From: Gallaecimonas xiamenensis 3-C-1
Lineage (GTDB): Bacteria > Pseudomonadota > Gammaproteobacteria > Enterobacterales > Gallaecimonadaceae
Direction: 5' to 3'
DNA length: 64,000 bases
NCBI RefSeq assembly: GCF_000299915.1
Contig: NZ_AMRI01000006.1
Location: 102,905-166,904 of the forward strand
Positions 9,601 to 21,979 of this stretch are shown here, piece by piece. The notes below the pieces were generated by a model, which worked only from the letters and a program-made list of their open reading frames with translations, made no database searches and had not been told where the DNA came from. Numbering within the stretch: position 1 is the stretch's first letter; each line of letters begins with the position of its first letter. Made by a program: the position numbers and the translations under genes.

Positions 9601-10020
9601 TCAGTTCTTCTTCAAGAGCTCCAACAGGCGCAGCTTGGCTGCGGCCTGGGCCAGTTCGGCCATGGCTTCGGCATAGTCGAAGTCGTGGCTCTGGGCAGTG
9701 ATGTTGCTAAGGGCTTGCTGGCGGGCGGCTTCGGCCGCGTCGCCGTCAATGTCCTTACCACGAAGAACGGTATCAGCCAGTACGGTTACGCCATTGGGTT
9801 GAACCTCAAGGACGCCGCCGGACAGATACAACAGCTCTTCGTCACCAAACTGCTTGACCATACGCAGTACACCGGGCTTGAGGTGGGTCAGCAAAGGCGC
9901 GTGGCCATAATGCACACCCAAATCACCCCATTCACCGGAGACCTGGATACTCTCAACGAGACCGGAGAAAATTTTCTTCTCGGCGCTCACCACATCCAAT
10001 TGTATCGTCATCGCTGCCAT
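9601..10020 (-). CDS. atpC: ATP synthase F1 epsilon subunit
   Basis: The epsilon subunit is part of the rotor stalk and inhibits ATP hydrolysis. The 139 residues match the family throughout: [18 protein letters not shown] in the beta-sandwich, [18 protein letters not shown], then two C-terminal helices. The start has a strong AGGAGGAGC ribosome-binding site. It is the last gene of the atp operon, 12 bp after atpD. Confidence 0.97.
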   Translation of the reverse strand: MAAMTIQLDVVSAEKKIFSGLVESIQVSGEWGDLGVHYGHAPLLTHLKPGVLRMVKQFGDEELLYLSGGVLEVQPNGVTVLADTVLRGKDIDGDAAEAARQQALSNITAQSHDFDYAEAMAELAQAAAKLRLLELLKKN

Positions 10021-10032
10021 TAGCTCCTCCTA

Positions 10033-11460
<1,428 letters not shown>

Positions 11461-12321
11461 TTAAACGGCTGCCGCACCGGCAACAATCTCGGAAAGCTCC
11501 TGGGTGATCGCGGCCTGACGGGCCTTGTTGAACACCAGTTGCAGATCGTTGATGAGGTTGCCTGCGTTGTCGGTAGCCGCCTTCATGGCGACCATCCGTG
11601 CTGCCTGCTCGGAAGCGAGGTTTTCCACCACGCCCTGATACACCTGGGACTCCACATAGCGTTTGCACAGGGTGTCCAGCAGGTCGCGGGGCTCACCTTC
11701 ATAGAGGTAGTCCCAACGGTGAGCGATCTGCTCGTCATCAGACTTGGGCAGAGGCAGCAGCTGGTCGATCTTGGCGTCCTGTTTCATGGTGTTAACGAAG
11801 GTGTTGTACACCAGGAACAGACGGTCGATACGACCTTCATCAAATGCTTTCAACATGACCTGGACGGACCCGATCAAGTCAGACAGGGCCGGCTCGTCGC
11901 CCAGACCCGAGGTCTGAGCCAACAGGTTGCCACCGTGGCGTTTGAAGAAGGCAGTGGCCTTGGAGCCGATCACGGCAAAGTCCACTTCCACACTCTTCTC
12001 ACGCCACTGTTTGACATCAGCCGTGACTTTCTTGAGCAGGTTAACGTTCAGGCCGCCGCAAAGACCACGGTCGGTCGAGACCACTATGTAGCCCACCCGT
12101 TTGGCCTCGCGCTCATCCACGTAGGGATGGCGGTATTCGAGGTTGCCTCGGGCGATATGGCCGATCACCTGACGGATAGCCTGGGCATAGGGGCGGCTAT
12201 GGGCCATGCGGTCTTGCGCACGACGCATTTTGGAAGCCGCCACCATTTCCATGGCTTTGGTGATCTTTTGAGTGCTCTTGACGCTGGCGATCTTGCCTTT
12301 AATTTCTTTAGCGCCGGCCAT
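11461..12321 (-). CDS. atpG: ATP synthase F1 gamma subunit
   Basis: The gamma subunit is the central rotor shaft inside the alpha3-beta3 ring. The 286 residues have the N-terminal helix with [30 protein letters not shown] and the C-terminal helix ending [22 protein letters not shown], which form the coiled coil, around a Rossmann-like middle with [10 protein letters not shown]. Position between atpA and atpD is standard. Confidence 0.98.
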   Translation of the reverse strand: MAGAKEIKGKIASVKSTQKITKAMEMVAASKMRRAQDRMAHSRPYAQAIRQVIGHIARGNLEYRHPYVDEREAKRVGYIVVSTDRGLCGGLNVNLLKKVTADVKQWREKSVEVDFAVIGSKATAFFKRHGGNLLAQTSGLGDEPALSDLIGSVQVMLKAFDEGRIDRLFLVYNTFVNTMKQDAKIDQLLPLPKSDDEQIAHRWDYLYEGEPRDLLDTLCKRYVESQVYQGVVENLASEQAARMVAMKAATDNAGNLINDLQLVFNKARQAAITQELSEIVAGAAAV

Positions 12322-12346
12322 AATGCTTTACTCCGTTATCAACGGG

Positions 12347-12366
12347 GGGCGGGCCTTGGCCCGCCC
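12347..12366 (-). other. Intercistronic hairpin between atpA and atpG
   Basis: Nine-base arms GGGCGGGCC / GGCCCGCCC separated by only two T residues form a very stable stem just after atpA. No U run follows on the - strand, so it is more likely an mRNA-stability or partial attenuation element than a terminator. Confidence 0.5.
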
Positions 12367-12372
12367 GGCGAA

Positions 12373-13914
12373 TTACCAGGTCTGGGTAGCCTTGAACTTG
12401 TCCAGGGCAGCCTTGAGGCCTGACTCGATCTCGTCGTTGTAATCGCCTTTCACATTGATCTTGGCCAGCAGCTCGGCGTGCTCGCTACGCATGTAGGAGA
12501 GCAGGGCAGCTTCAAAGGCGACAACCTTCTTGACGTCGACGTCGTTCAGGTAACCTTTCTCAGCGGCGAACAGAGACACACCCATTTCTGCAACAGACAT
12601 GGGGGCGTACTGCTTCTGCTTCAGCAGCTCGGTTACTTTCTGGCCGTGATCCAGCTGGCGGCGAGTGGCGTCGTCCAGGTCAGAGGCGAACTGGGCGAAA
12701 GCCGCCAGTTCACGGTACTGAGCCAGAGCGGTACGGATACCACCGGACAGCTTCTTGATGATCTTGGTCTGAGCAGCACCACCTACACGGGATACGGAGA
12801 TACCCGGGTCAGCAGCCGGACGGATGCCGGAGTTGAACAGGTTGGTGGTCAGGAAGATCTGGCCGTCGGTAATGGAGATCACGTTGGTCGGTACGAAGGC
12901 AGATACGTCGCCGGCCTGGGTTTCGATGATCGGCAGGGCGGTCAGAGAACCGGTCTGGCCTTTCACTTCACCCTTGGTGAACTTCTCTACGTACTCGGCG
13001 TTAACGCGGGAGGCACGCTCCAGCAGACGGGAGTGCAGGTAGAAAACGTCGCCCGGGTAGGCTTCGCGGCCCGGCGGGCGGCGCAGCAGCAGGGAGATCT
13101 GACGGTAGGCAACGGCCTGCTTGGACAGGTCATCATATACGATCAGGGCGTCTTCACCACGGTCACGGAAGTACTCACCCATGGCACAGCCAGAGTAAGG
13201 GGCCAGGTATTGCAGGGCAGCCGCTTCAGAAGCGGAGGCAACCACCACAATGGTGTTGGCCAGGGCGCCGTGCTCTTCGAGCTTGCGCACTACGTTGGCG
13301 ATGGTGGAGGCCTTCTGACCGATAGCCACGTACACGCACTTCACGCCAGAATCTTTCTGGTTGATGATGGCGTCGATGGCCAGGGCAGTTTTACCTACCT
13401 GACGGTCACCGATGATCAGCTCACGCTGACCACGGCCTACCGGTACCATGGCGTCGATAGCCTTGTAACCGGTTTGCAGGGGCTGGTCTACGCCTTGACG
13501 GTCGATTACGCCGGGGGCGATCACTTCAACCGGGGAGAAGCCGTCGTTTTCGATAGGACCTTTGCCATCGATAGGCTCACCCAGGGTGTTGACCACACGG
13601 CCCAGCAGGCCACGGCCTACCGGTACCTGCAGGATGCGGCCGGTGGACTTGACCTTAACGCCTTCGGCCAGATCCGCATAGGGACCCATTACCACGGCGC
13701 CCACGGAGTCACGCTCCAGGTTCAGGGCGATGGCGTAGCGGTTGCCAGGCAGTTCAATCATTTCGCCTTGCATGACGTCAGCGAGGCCGTGAATGCGGAT
13801 GATACCGTCGGACACGGATACGATGGTGCCCTCGTCATGCGCTTCACTGACGACGTCGAACTGTTCAATACGGGATTTGATCAGCTCGGCGATTTCGGTG
13901 GAATTCAGTTGCAT
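12373..13914 (-). CDS. atpA: ATP synthase F1 alpha subunit
   Basis: AtpA alternates with beta in the F1 hexamer and holds non-catalytic nucleotide sites. The 513-residue protein starts [19 protein letters not shown], has the P-loop GDRQVGKT, the [15 protein letters not shown] segment, the arginine-containing SRVGGAAQ motif and the C-terminal helical domain. Length is exactly typical. It follows atpH by 14 bp. Confidence 0.98.
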   Translation of the reverse strand: MQLNSTEIAELIKSRIEQFDVVSEAHDEGTIVSVSDGIIRIHGLADVMQGEMIELPGNRYAIALNLERDSVGAVVMGPYADLAEGVKVKSTGRILQVPVGRGLLGRVVNTLGEPIDGKGPIENDGFSPVEVIAPGVIDRQGVDQPLQTGYKAIDAMVPVGRGQRELIIGDRQVGKTALAIDAIINQKDSGVKCVYVAIGQKASTIANVVRKLEEHGALANTIVVVASASEAAALQYLAPYSGCAMGEYFRDRGEDALIVYDDLSKQAVAYRQISLLLRRPPGREAYPGDVFYLHSRLLERASRVNAEYVEKFTKGEVKGQTGSLTALPIIETQAGDVSAFVPTNVISITDGQIFLTTNLFNSGIRPAADPGISVSRVGGAAQTKIIKKLSGGIRTALAQYRELAAFAQFASDLDDATRRQLDHGQKVTELLKQKQYAPMSVAEMGVSLFAAEKGYLNDVDVKKVVAFEAALLSYMRSEHAELLAKINVKGDYNDEIESGLKAALDKFKATQTW

Positions 13915-13928
13915 GCTCTATTCCCCAA

Positions 13929-14462
13929 TCAGGACTGCAGCGAGTGAGCCATACGTCCCAGCTTGCCTTTTACGGAGCTGTCGATCACCAGGTCACCCAC
14001 TTGTACCAGGGTGCCGGAGATCAGGGACGGGTCTATGCTGCAGTTCAGCTTAACTTTGCGTGCGAGACGCTTCTCCAGCGCAGCACTCAGCTTGCTTTGC
14101 TCGTCAGCGCTCAGGGCCACGGCGGACTTAACGTCGGCCTCGACTTCCTTCGCGTACTCATGACGCAGCTCGGCATAGAGCTCTGCGACTGCCGGCAGCG
14201 CCGGCAGGCGTTCATTTTCAGCCATCACCTTGATCAGGTTTTGGCCGCTTGCGTCCAATTGCTCGCCGCAGATCTGGATAAAGGCATCGGCTTTTTGGCT
14301 GGTGCCCAGGTTGCTGGCGAAAAGGGCCTGCAGTTTCTCGTGCTTGGCCACTTCACCGGCAAAGTGCAGCATGGCTGCCCAGTTATCCACGGCTGATTTC
14401 TCGACCGCAAAATCAAAAGCCGCTTTGGCGTAGGGACGAGCAACGGTAGTCAGCTCAGACAT
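13929..14462 (-). CDS. atpH: ATP synthase F1 delta subunit
   Basis: Delta (OSCP-like) links the b-subunit stator to the top of F1. The 177 residues begin [19 protein letters not shown], a family hallmark, and end with the [21 protein letters not shown] motif. The start at 14462 is preferred to an in-frame codon 15 bases earlier, because a GGGGGAG ribosome-binding site precedes it and it matches the family N-terminus. Confidence 0.96.
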   Translation of the reverse strand: MSELTTVARPYAKAAFDFAVEKSAVDNWAAMLHFAGEVAKHEKLQALFASNLGTSQKADAFIQICGEQLDASGQNLIKVMAENERLPALPAVAELYAELRHEYAKEVEADVKSAVALSADEQSKLSAALEKRLARKVKLNCSIDPSLISGTLVQVGDLVIDSSVKGKLGRMAHSLQS

Positions 14463-14473
14463 GGCTCCCCCTA

Positions 14474-14944
14474 TCAAAGGTCGGCGACAATCTTGTCGAG
14501 AATGTCGCGGTGTGCAGCTTCATCAATGGAACGCTCGAGGATCTTCTCGGCGCCGGCAATGGCAAGAGCAGCAACTTGCTTGCGCAGGTCTTCTTTAGCC
14601 CGCACACGCTCGGCTTCCACTTCGGCTTGACCGGCAGCGAGGATTTTCGCTTTCTCGGCCAGGGCTTCAGCTTGAGCCTCTTCGATGATCTGCGCCTTGC
14701 GCTTGTTAGCCTGTTCAATCAGGGCACCGGCATCGGCCTTGGCGGCCTTGATGGTGTCAGTCGCCTTGGCTTGAGCAAGCTCCAAATCTTTGGCAGCGCG
14801 GTCCGCGCTGGCCAGACCGTCAGCAATCTTCTTCTGACGCTCTTCGATCGCCCGGATCAGCGGCGGCCACACATACTTCATGCAGAACAGCACGAAGATG
14901 ATGAAGGCAATCGCCTGGCCGAGAAGGGTAGCGTTGATACTCAC
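14474..14944 (-). CDS. atpF: ATP synthase Fo b subunit
   Basis: The b subunit is the peripheral stalk of the ATP synthase. The 156-residue protein starts with GTG. It has one N-terminal membrane helix ([20 protein letters not shown]) followed by a long charged, alanine-rich coiled coil. The family Arg is replaced here by the [18 protein letters not shown] region near residue 23-40, as usual. It precedes atpH by 11 bp. Confidence 0.96.
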   Translation of the reverse strand: MSINATLLGQAIAFIIFVLFCMKYVWPPLIRAIEERQKKIADGLASADRAAKDLELAQAKATDTIKAAKADAGALIEQANKRKAQIIEEAQAEALAEKAKILAAGQAEVEAERVRAKEDLRKQVAALAIAGAEKILERSIDEAAHRDILDKIVADL

Positions 14945-14990
14945 AACGGGTCTCCTCTAAATCGGTGGATGGGAGGCGTTTCCGTTGATA

Positions 14991-15269
<279 letters not shown>

Positions 15270-15296
15270 TTAATGGTTAAAAACAAAACAGCGTTA

Positions 15297-16127
<831 letters not shown>

Positions 16128-16523
16128 TTATTTTCGTTGAAGCAAAACCGGCGCCAGCCACTGTGCCAAAACCCCTATACCGTAGGCGGCAAAAAGGGTT
16201 CCCACGCGAATAGGAACCCAGCTCAGCACAATGACAAACAGCAATATGGTTAACCCGATCTTGGCGGCTTCGCCTTTGTAGAAGCCGTGTACCACTTGTC
16301 GGGCGGCCCGCGCGCCAGCCTGTTGGAAGGCGATACGGGCAAACAGCAGGTTGGGAAGGACAGCGATCAGGGCGCCCAACAGCGCCGAATAGCCCGCCTG
16401 CCATCCCCAACCGGCAGCAATCACGATCACAGCAACGAAAACAACCAGAGCTTGGCGCGCCACCAGGCGATAGGCTTGCTGGCGACCGGCATCAGCCAAT
16501 CTGTTCGTCACTTTTTTCTCCAC
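16128..16523 (-). CDS. atpI: AtpI, ATP synthase assembly factor
   Basis: AtpI helps assemble the c-ring and is usually the first gene of the operon, as here. The 131 residues start at a GTG and contain four hydrophobic segments. The FYKGEAAKIGLTILLF motif before the last two helices is typical of the family. A promoter with an inverted repeat lies upstream at 16574-16601. Confidence 0.92.
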   Translation of the reverse strand: MEKKVTNRLADAGRQQAYRLVARQALVVFVAVIVIAAGWGWQAGYSALLGALIAVLPNLLFARIAFQQAGARAARQVVHGFYKGEAAKIGLTILLFVIVLSWVPIRVGTLFAAYGIGVLAQWLAPVLLQRK

Positions 16524-16573
16524 TCACTCGTGAAAAATGCCTTTTTGTCACGAGGGGCCAAAAAACTGGCGAA

Positions 16574-16601
16574 AGTATACCGTTTTGCAATCTGATTGCA
16601 A
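16574..16601 (-). promoter_or_regulatory. atp operon promoter overlapped by an inverted repeat
   Basis: Reading the - strand, a -35 TTGCAA (16596-16601) and a -10 TATACT (16574-16579) are spaced by 16 bp, about 50 bases before atpI. A perfect palindrome TTGCAATctgATTGCAA occupies 16585-16601 over the -35 box and spacer, a possible operator. The rest of 16602-16784 shows no gene. Confidence 0.6.
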
Positions 16602-16784
16602 ATCGGGAACCACATTTGCCCCATGTGGACAGGGGGCCGATTCGTTCAGGTTTTTGTGCAGGCTAAGCCCGCATTTTCCTTAGCTTCCACCCCAATCTTA
16701 CCCAAACTGCGGCAGGCATCGGCGGCGACCCCCTAAGTCTTTCTGTTAAATTGATGTTTCTTTACTACAAAACCCTGAGCCAAC

Positions 16785-16810
16785 AAAAAAAAGCGCCACT
16801 AATGGCGCTT
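16785..16810 (-). terminator. Terminator after parB
   Basis: AAGCGCCA / TGGCGCTT (16791-16798, 16803-16810) with a CTAA loop is followed on the - strand by TTTTTTTTGTTGG. It ends the mnmG-rsmG-parA-parB transcription unit, about 60 bases after the parB stop. Confidence 0.85.
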
Positions 16811-16868
16811 TAATTTGTTTTTTTACCGCTTTATCAGGGAAATCTTGTTCAAGCCGGTATTAGTAACA

Positions 16869-17789
16869 CTAACCCTGCTCAGACACCCCGAGGTGCGCCA
16901 GGATGCCGTCCAGCTCGTCCAAAGAGGCGTAGCTGATCACGACCTTGCCGCTGCCTTTGGTGCCGTTATTGATGGCAACCTTGGCCCCAAAACGCTCGGA
17001 AAGGGTTGTTTCCAGACGACGGATATCGGGGTCGACGCTTTTCTCGACCTTGGCCGGCTTGCCTTCCAGCAGCTTTTTGACCAGTTTTTCGGTCTCACGC
17101 ACCGACAGGCCCTTGCCGGCCACCAGGCGGGCGGCGTCGCTCTGACCGTCGCCGGTCAAGGCCAACAGGGCGCGGGCATGGCCCATTTCCAGGTCACCAT
17201 GCTCCAGCAGGCGCTTGACGTCGTCGTTCAGGGAGTTGAGGCGCAGCAGGTTGGTGACGGCGGCGCGGGACTTGCCCACGGCGTCAGCCACTTCCTGGTG
17301 AGTCAGCTCGAACTCGCTCATCAGCCGCTTGAGGGCAACGGCCTCTTCCATGGCGTTAAGGTCTTCGCGCTGGATGTTCTCGATCAGGGCAATGGCCACG
17401 GCAGCATCGTCTGGTACGTCCCGCACCACACAGGGCACCTGGTCCAGTTCGGCCATCTGGGAGGCGCGCCAGCGCCGTTCACCGGCAATGATCTCGAACT
17501 GTTCGGGACCAACCGGGCGCACCACTATGGGTTGGATAACCCCTTGGGCACGAATGGAGCTGGCCAGCTCTTCCAGGGCGTCGGGGGCCATGTCACGGCG
17601 GGGCTGGTATTTACCGGGACGCAGCCATTCCACCGGCAAGCGGCGCAGTTCCTTTTCCTTGCCGGCCTGGGTAGCAGGGGCGGCAACCTGGGGCTGCTCG
17701 GTTTGTTCTTCCTGGCGATCACGACTGGCGTTGCTGGTGGCCAGCAAGGCGTCCAGGCCTCGTCCTAATCCGCGGGGTTTTTTCACCAT
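16869..17789 (-). CDS. parB: Chromosome partition protein ParB
   Basis: ParB binds parS sites near oriC and spreads or clamps along DNA, driving origin segregation with ParA. The 306-residue protein starts MVKKPRGLGRGLDALL. It has the CTP-binding ParB/Srx motif GERRWRA, the ENIQREDLN segment, the HTH ELTHQEVADAVGKSRAAVTNLLRL, and a C-terminal dimerisation region ending in a leucine-rich helix. ATG at 17789 is preferred over 17795 because an AAGGG ribosome-binding site is then well spaced. parS sites occur at 55939, 61816 and 63605. Confidence 0.97.
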   Translation of the reverse strand: MVKKPRGLGRGLDALLATSNASRDRQEEQTEQPQVAAPATQAGKEKELRRLPVEWLRPGKYQPRRDMAPDALEELASSIRAQGVIQPIVVRPVGPEQFEIIAGERRWRASQMAELDQVPCVVRDVPDDAAVAIALIENIQREDLNAMEEAVALKRLMSEFELTHQEVADAVGKSRAAVTNLLRLNSLNDDVKRLLEHGDLEMGHARALLALTGDGQSDAARLVAGKGLSVRETEKLVKKLLEGKPAKVEKSVDPDIRRLETTLSERFGAKVAINNGTKGSGKVVISYASLDELDGILAHLGVSEQG

Positions 17790-17798
17790 GGTCATCCC

Positions 17799-18599
17799 TT
17801 ACTGTCCGCTGGCTGCCAGCAGTTCCGATGCATCTTCGTCGTGGCGGCGCAGGATCTCGCCGGCCAGGGCCAGGTAAGCCTTGGCACCGTTGGAAGCCTT
17901 GTCGTAATACATCACTGGCGCCCCGAAGCTGGGGGCTTCGGCCAGGCGCACGTTACGGGGAATGACGGTGCGGTAGAGTTTGTCGCCAAAGTGGGCTTTA
18001 AGCTGATCGGACACATCATTGGCCAGGCGGTTGCGGGCATCGTACATGGTGCGCAGCACCCCTTCGATGTGCAGCTTGGGGTTGACCACTGCGGCCAGCT
18101 TGCTGATGGTGTCCATCAGGGAGGTGAGCCCCTCCAAGGCATAGTATTCGCACTGCATGGGCACCAGCACCGAGTCCGCAGCGGACATGGCATTGACGGT
18201 CAGCAGGTTCAGGGAAGGTGGACAGTCAATGAAGATGTAATCGTACTGGTCCTGCACCGGCTCCAGGGCCTTGCGCAGGCGCACTTCACGGGCAAAAAAC
18301 TCGATCATCTTCACTTCGGCGGCGGTAACGTCGCCATTGGCCGCGATCAGGTGGAAACCACCGACAGTGTCCTTGACCACCACCTCTTCCACGGGTTTTT
18401 CATCCACCAGCAGGTCGTAGACGGTGCTGGGCACCTCGTACTTGTCCACACCGGCGCCCATGGTGGCGTTGCCTTGGGGATCCAGGTCGATGAGCAGCAC
18501 CCGGCGTTTGGTAGCCGCCAGTGAGGCAGCCAGATTTACGCTGGTGGTGGTCTTGCCAACACCACCTTTCTGGTTGGCTACGGCGATTACTCTTGCCAC
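17799..18599 (-). CDS. parA: Chromosome partition ATPase ParA
   Basis: ParA is a Walker-type ATPase that moves ParB-parS complexes over the nucleoid. The 266-residue protein starts at GTG (MARVIAVANQKGGVGKTT) with the deviant Walker A KGGVGKTT. DLDPQGNATMG and the FIDCPPSLNLLT switch region follow. It lacks the N-terminal HTH of plasmid-type ParA, as expected for chromosomal (Soj) proteins. It is next to parB with a 9-bp gap. Confidence 0.97.
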   Translation of the reverse strand: MARVIAVANQKGGVGKTTTSVNLAASLAATKRRVLLIDLDPQGNATMGAGVDKYEVPSTVYDLLVDEKPVEEVVVKDTVGGFHLIAANGDVTAAEVKMIEFFAREVRLRKALEPVQDQYDYIFIDCPPSLNLLTVNAMSAADSVLVPMQCEYYALEGLTSLMDTISKLAAVVNPKLHIEGVLRTMYDARNRLANDVSDQLKAHFGDKLYRTVIPRNVRLAEAPSFGAPVMYYDKASNGAKAYLALAGEILRRHDEDASELLAASGQ

Positions 18600-18616
18600 T
18601 GTCGTCCCTTATCGAT

Positions 18617-19246
18617 TTATACGGTATCAGCGTATCCTAGCGCGATCAGATGACGCTGACCATCCAGACCGGGCACCTCTAAGGGATATACGGCGCGAAC
18701 CTGTACATTCTTGGGCAGGGCGTTCAATTCTTCTTCAGGATACTGACCTTTCATGGCCAAAAAAGCGCCATTGGCGTCGGTCAGGTGACCGCACCAGTCC
18801 AGCATGTCCTGGATGGAGGCAAAGGCGCGGCTCAGCACGGCGGCATAGGGCTGCTCAGGCTGATGTTCCTCTACCCGGCTTTGGACGGCGGTGACGTTCT
18901 TGATGCCAAGCTCATGGCAGGTCTGGCGGATAAAACGGATGCGCTTGCCCAGGGAGTCCAGCAGCACGAAGGGCTTGTCCGGATTGATGATAGCCAGGGG
19001 CAGACCGGGCAATCCCGGGCCTGTACCTACATCAATCAATGAACCCTGAGGTAAGTAAGGACTCACAACCAAACTATCGACTATGTGCTTGGCCACCATC
19101 TCCAGGGGGTCGCGCACCGAAGTAAGGTTGTAAGCCTTGTTCCACTTGTCGAGGGCCTGCACCAGTTTGACCAACTGCTCACGCTGATGATCGGTCACCA
19201 CCAGGCTGGTTTGGGCCAGCAGCTCGTCCAGACGCTCACGCAGCAT
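18617..19246 (-). CDS. rsmG: 16S rRNA m7G527 methyltransferase
   Basis: RsmG (GidB) methylates G527 of 16S rRNA using SAM. The 209 residues include [12 protein letters not shown], the SAM-binding [16 protein letters not shown] and [11 protein letters not shown], and [12 protein letters not shown]. The ATG at 19246 lies 11 bases inside the mnmG 3' end, the normal overlap of this gene pair; a GTG at 19252 is also in frame. Confidence 0.96.
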   Translation of the reverse strand: MLRERLDELLAQTSLVVTDHQREQLVKLVQALDKWNKAYNLTSVRDPLEMVAKHIVDSLVVSPYLPQGSLIDVGTGPGLPGLPLAIINPDKPFVLLDSLGKRIRFIRQTCHELGIKNVTAVQSRVEEHQPEQPYAAVLSRAFASIQDMLDWCGHLTDANGAFLAMKGQYPEEELNALPKNVQVRAVYPLEVPGLDGQRHLIALGYADTV

Positions 19247-21131
19247 TGTCACGTCTCAAAAGTCCTTGTTTTTTCAGGTAAACCAACAGCAGTGAAATGG
19301 CTGCCGGGGTCACGCCGGAGATCCGCGACGCCTGGCCAACGGTCTGGGGCTTGGCGTCGTTGAGTTTGTTGATCACCTCGTTGGACAAGCCTTTGACGTC
19401 TGTGTAATCCAGCTCCGCCGGCAGCAGGGTGTGCTCGTTACGGAGGATCTTGTCGATCTCGTCTTTCTGGCGCTCGATGTAACCGGCGTATTTGATCTGG
19501 GTTTCTACCTGTTCGGCAGCCTGATCGTTGCCAAGGGCCGGGCCGAAACCGTCGATGGCCATCAGGGCGTCGTAGGTCATTTCCGGGCGGCGCAGCAACT
19601 CTTCCAGGCTGTTCTCCCGAGTCAGAGGCGTTTTCAAAAGGGCATTGAGGGCCTCTGCCTGAGGGCTGCCCGGGTGGGCGTATTGGCCCTTGAGGCGCTG
19701 GGCTTCCTGCTCAATGAGTTCCACTTTGGCGCTGAAGGCCTGCCAGCGGGCATCGTCCACCAGGCCCAGTTCGCGGCCTTTGGCGGTCAGCCGCAGGTCG
19801 GCGTTGTCTTCCCGCAGCAGCAGCCGGTATTCGGCGCGGCTGGTGAACATGCGGTAAGGCTCTTTGGTGCCCAGGGTGGACAGATCGTCGATCAATACCC
19901 CCACATAGGCGTCGGATCGGTGTGGGCTCCAGCCTTCCTCGTCACGGGCCAGGCGGGCAGCGTTGAGGCCGGCGATCAGGCCCTGGGCACCGGCTTCTTC
20001 GTAGCCGGTGGTGCCGTTGATCTGACCGGCAAAGAACAGGCCTTTGATGAACTTGGTTTCCAGGGTGCTTTTCAGGTCCCGGGGATCGAAGAAGTCGTAC
20101 TCGATGGCGTAGCCGGGGCGCACTATGTGGGCATTTTCCAGGCCGCGAATGGAGTGGACTATGTCCAGCTGCACGTCAAAGGGCAGGGAAGTGGAAATGC
20201 CGTTGGGGTAGACCTCGTGGGTGGTGAGGCCTTCGGGCTCCAGGAAGATCTGGTGGCTTTGCTTGTCGGCAAAACGGACCACCTTGTCTTCGATGGACGG
20301 GCAATAACGGGGACCTATGCCTTCGATAACACCGGCATACATGGGGCTTCGGTCCAGGTTGCCCCGGATCACCTCATGGGTGTTCTCGTTGGTGTGGGTG
20401 ATCCAACAAGGGATCTGGGTGGGGTGCTGGGTACGGCTGCCGATGAAGGAGAAGGTCGGCGTCGGATCGTCACCAGGCTGGGCTTCCATCACTGAAAAAT
20501 CGATGGTGCGAGCATCCAGGCGAGGCGGGGTACCGGTTTTCAGGCGATCGACCCGGAACGGCAACTCCCGCAGGCGGCGGGACAAGGCGTTAGCCGGCGG
20601 ATCGCCTGCACGGCCCCCTTCAAAGTTGTCCAGGCCAATGTGGATGCGGCCGCCAAGGAAGGTCCCTACGGTCAGCACCACGGTCGGGGCAAAAAATTTC
20701 AGGCCCATCTGGGTCAGAACCCCTTTGACCTGATCCCCTTCGACGATCAGATCGATACAGGGCTGCTGAAACAGGGTCAGGTTGGGCTGGTTCTCCAGGG
20801 CACTGCGCACAAACGCCTTGTACAGGGCACGGTCCGCCTGGGCACGGGTTGCCCTGACCGCAGGGCCTTTAGAGGCATTGAGGGTGCGGAACTGGATCCC
20901 ACCGTGATCGATGGCGGTGGCCATCAAACCACCCAGGGCGTCGATCTCTTTAACCAGGTGCCCCTTGCCGATACCGCCTATGGCCGGGTTACAGGACATC
21001 TGGCCCAGGGTGTCAATGTTATGGGTCAGCAATAGGGTCTTACGCCCCATGCGGGCCGCTGCCATAGCGGCTTCGGTTCCGGCATGGCCGCCACCGACAA
21101 CGATCACTTCAAAGTGATGCGGGTTACCCAT
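19236..21131 (-). CDS. mnmG: tRNA uridine 5-carboxymethylaminomethyl modification enzyme MnmG
   Basis: With MnmE, MnmG (GidA) modifies the wobble uridine of several tRNAs. The 631-residue FAD protein has the dinucleotide motif [12 protein letters not shown] near residue 12, the [13 protein letters not shown] motif with a catalytic Cys, GLNAARLA, and the C-terminal helical MnmE-binding domain. The start at 21131 has a GAGGT ribosome-binding site; a TTG 12 bases earlier is rejected. oriC lies immediately upstream, as in E. coli. Confidence 0.97.
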   Translation of the reverse strand: MGNPHHFEVIVVGGGHAGTEAAMAAARMGRKTLLLTHNIDTLGQMSCNPAIGGIGKGHLVKEIDALGGLMATAIDHGGIQFRTLNASKGPAVRATRAQADRALYKAFVRSALENQPNLTLFQQPCIDLIVEGDQVKGVLTQMGLKFFAPTVVLTVGTFLGGRIHIGLDNFEGGRAGDPPANALSRRLRELPFRVDRLKTGTPPRLDARTIDFSVMEAQPGDDPTPTFSFIGSRTQHPTQIPCWITHTNENTHEVIRGNLDRSPMYAGVIEGIGPRYCPSIEDKVVRFADKQSHQIFLEPEGLTTHEVYPNGISTSLPFDVQLDIVHSIRGLENAHIVRPGYAIEYDFFDPRDLKSTLETKFIKGLFFAGQINGTTGYEEAGAQGLIAGLNAARLARDEEGWSPHRSDAYVGVLIDDLSTLGTKEPYRMFTSRAEYRLLLREDNADLRLTAKGRELGLVDDARWQAFSAKVELIEQEAQRLKGQYAHPGSPQAEALNALLKTPLTRENSLEELLRRPEMTYDALMAIDGFGPALGNDQAAEQVETQIKYAGYIERQKDEIDKILRNEHTLLPAELDYTDVKGLSNEVINKLNDAKPQTVGQASRISGVTPAAISLLLVYLKKQGLLRRDNAA

Positions 21132-21195
21132 TTGACACCTCAACGCCTGATTGGAGAAAGCCCGACATTGTACTCCTTCGTCAGGCTCTCACCAA

Positions 21196-21506
21196 GTCGC
21201 GGATCCAGCGGTGGATCAAGCATTAGATCAAAGATCTTTTTTAAAGATCCTTTATATTTTGATCTATTAGATCCCGCCCGATCTGTGGGTAAGGTGAAAA
21301 AGATCAATAAGGGCAGGATCTTGAGTGAGATCGGATCATGTTGATAGCCGTTGATCCTGGACGGTATGTCCTGGGATCAACTTGGCTAGTTATTCACAGC
21401 CCCTGGTAGGACTGGATCTTGTTAAGTGAATAAACAAGGGTTTTCCACCTACAGGATCAAAGGATATCCACAATCTTTGTGCACAAGTGATCGGTGCTGT
21501 GGATCA
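21196..21506. other. oriC: Chromosomal replication origin oriC
   Basis: Seventeen GATC sites start between 21202 and 21489 and two more follow at 21502 and 21516. The left part (21226-21275) is an AT-rich unwinding region with GATCTATTAG and similar repeats. DnaA-box-like sites are TGTGGGTAA (21284-21292, reverse), TTATTCACA (21390-21398), TTTTCCACC (21441-21449), ATATCCACA (21464-21472) and TGTGGATCA (21498-21506, reverse). The central TTGATCCTGGACGG...CTGGGATCA block closely resembles E. coli oriC, and the setting mnmG-oriC-mioC is the same. Confidence 0.93.
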
Positions 21507-21941
21507 CAGTTTGCCGATCTGTTCGGTCAGATAGGCGCTGGCCAATTCTTCAGGAAGCTGTTCATCCAGCACGTCGATGTCTTGCCTGGGCCAGAGTGAT
21601 TGAGCCTTGCAGGCCAACATGGCTGTTTCCAACTGCTTGCCCCCTTCGCAGAAGGTGTCGTAGCTGCTGTCACCCAGGGCAAATACCGCAAAGCGCACGG
21701 CGCTGAGATCGGGCTGCTGCGCCAGCTGCTCGGCAAAGGGCTGGATATTGTCTGGCAGCTCGCCGGCGCCATGGGTTGAACTGCACAGCAGCCAGGTACC
21801 GGCATGGGGGAGATCCTCCAGGTTGGGATCCAGGTGGATCGCCACTTGGTGATCGGCAGCCTGCAATTGCTCGGCCAAGGTATCGGCTACGTATTCGGCG
21901 CCGCCAAGGGTGGAACCCACCAGAATATGGATAGTGGACAA
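21504..21941 (-). CDS. mioC: MioC flavodoxin-like protein
   Basis: MioC is an FMN-binding flavodoxin named for its place beside oriC; it has been linked to biotin synthase electron transfer. The 145-residue protein reads STIHILVGSTLGGAEYVAD at its N-terminus, with the phosphate-binding loop, and CSSTHGAGELPDN and FALGDSSYDTFC later. The start is a TTG with an AAGGAGG ribosome-binding site 7 bases upstream. The stop codon overlaps a DnaA-like box and a GATC at 21502-21506, so the gene runs into oriC. Confidence 0.93.
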   Translation of the reverse strand: MSTIHILVGSTLGGAEYVADTLAEQLQAADHQVAIHLDPNLEDLPHAGTWLLCSSTHGAGELPDNIQPFAEQLAQQPDLSAVRFAVFALGDSSYDTFCEGGKQLETAMLACKAQSLWPRQDIDVLDEQLPEELASAYLTEQIGKL

Positions 21942-21979
21942 GGTACTGCCTCCTTCTTTGCAATACCCCATGATACCGC

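Noticed and set aside
12478..13947. Long open frame on the + strand opposite atpA (and similar ones opposite atpD, gyrB, glmU and gspD)
   Set aside because: These arise from codon bias in GC-rich genes; the - or + strand gene in each case is a confirmed conserved protein, and the antisense products match nothing.
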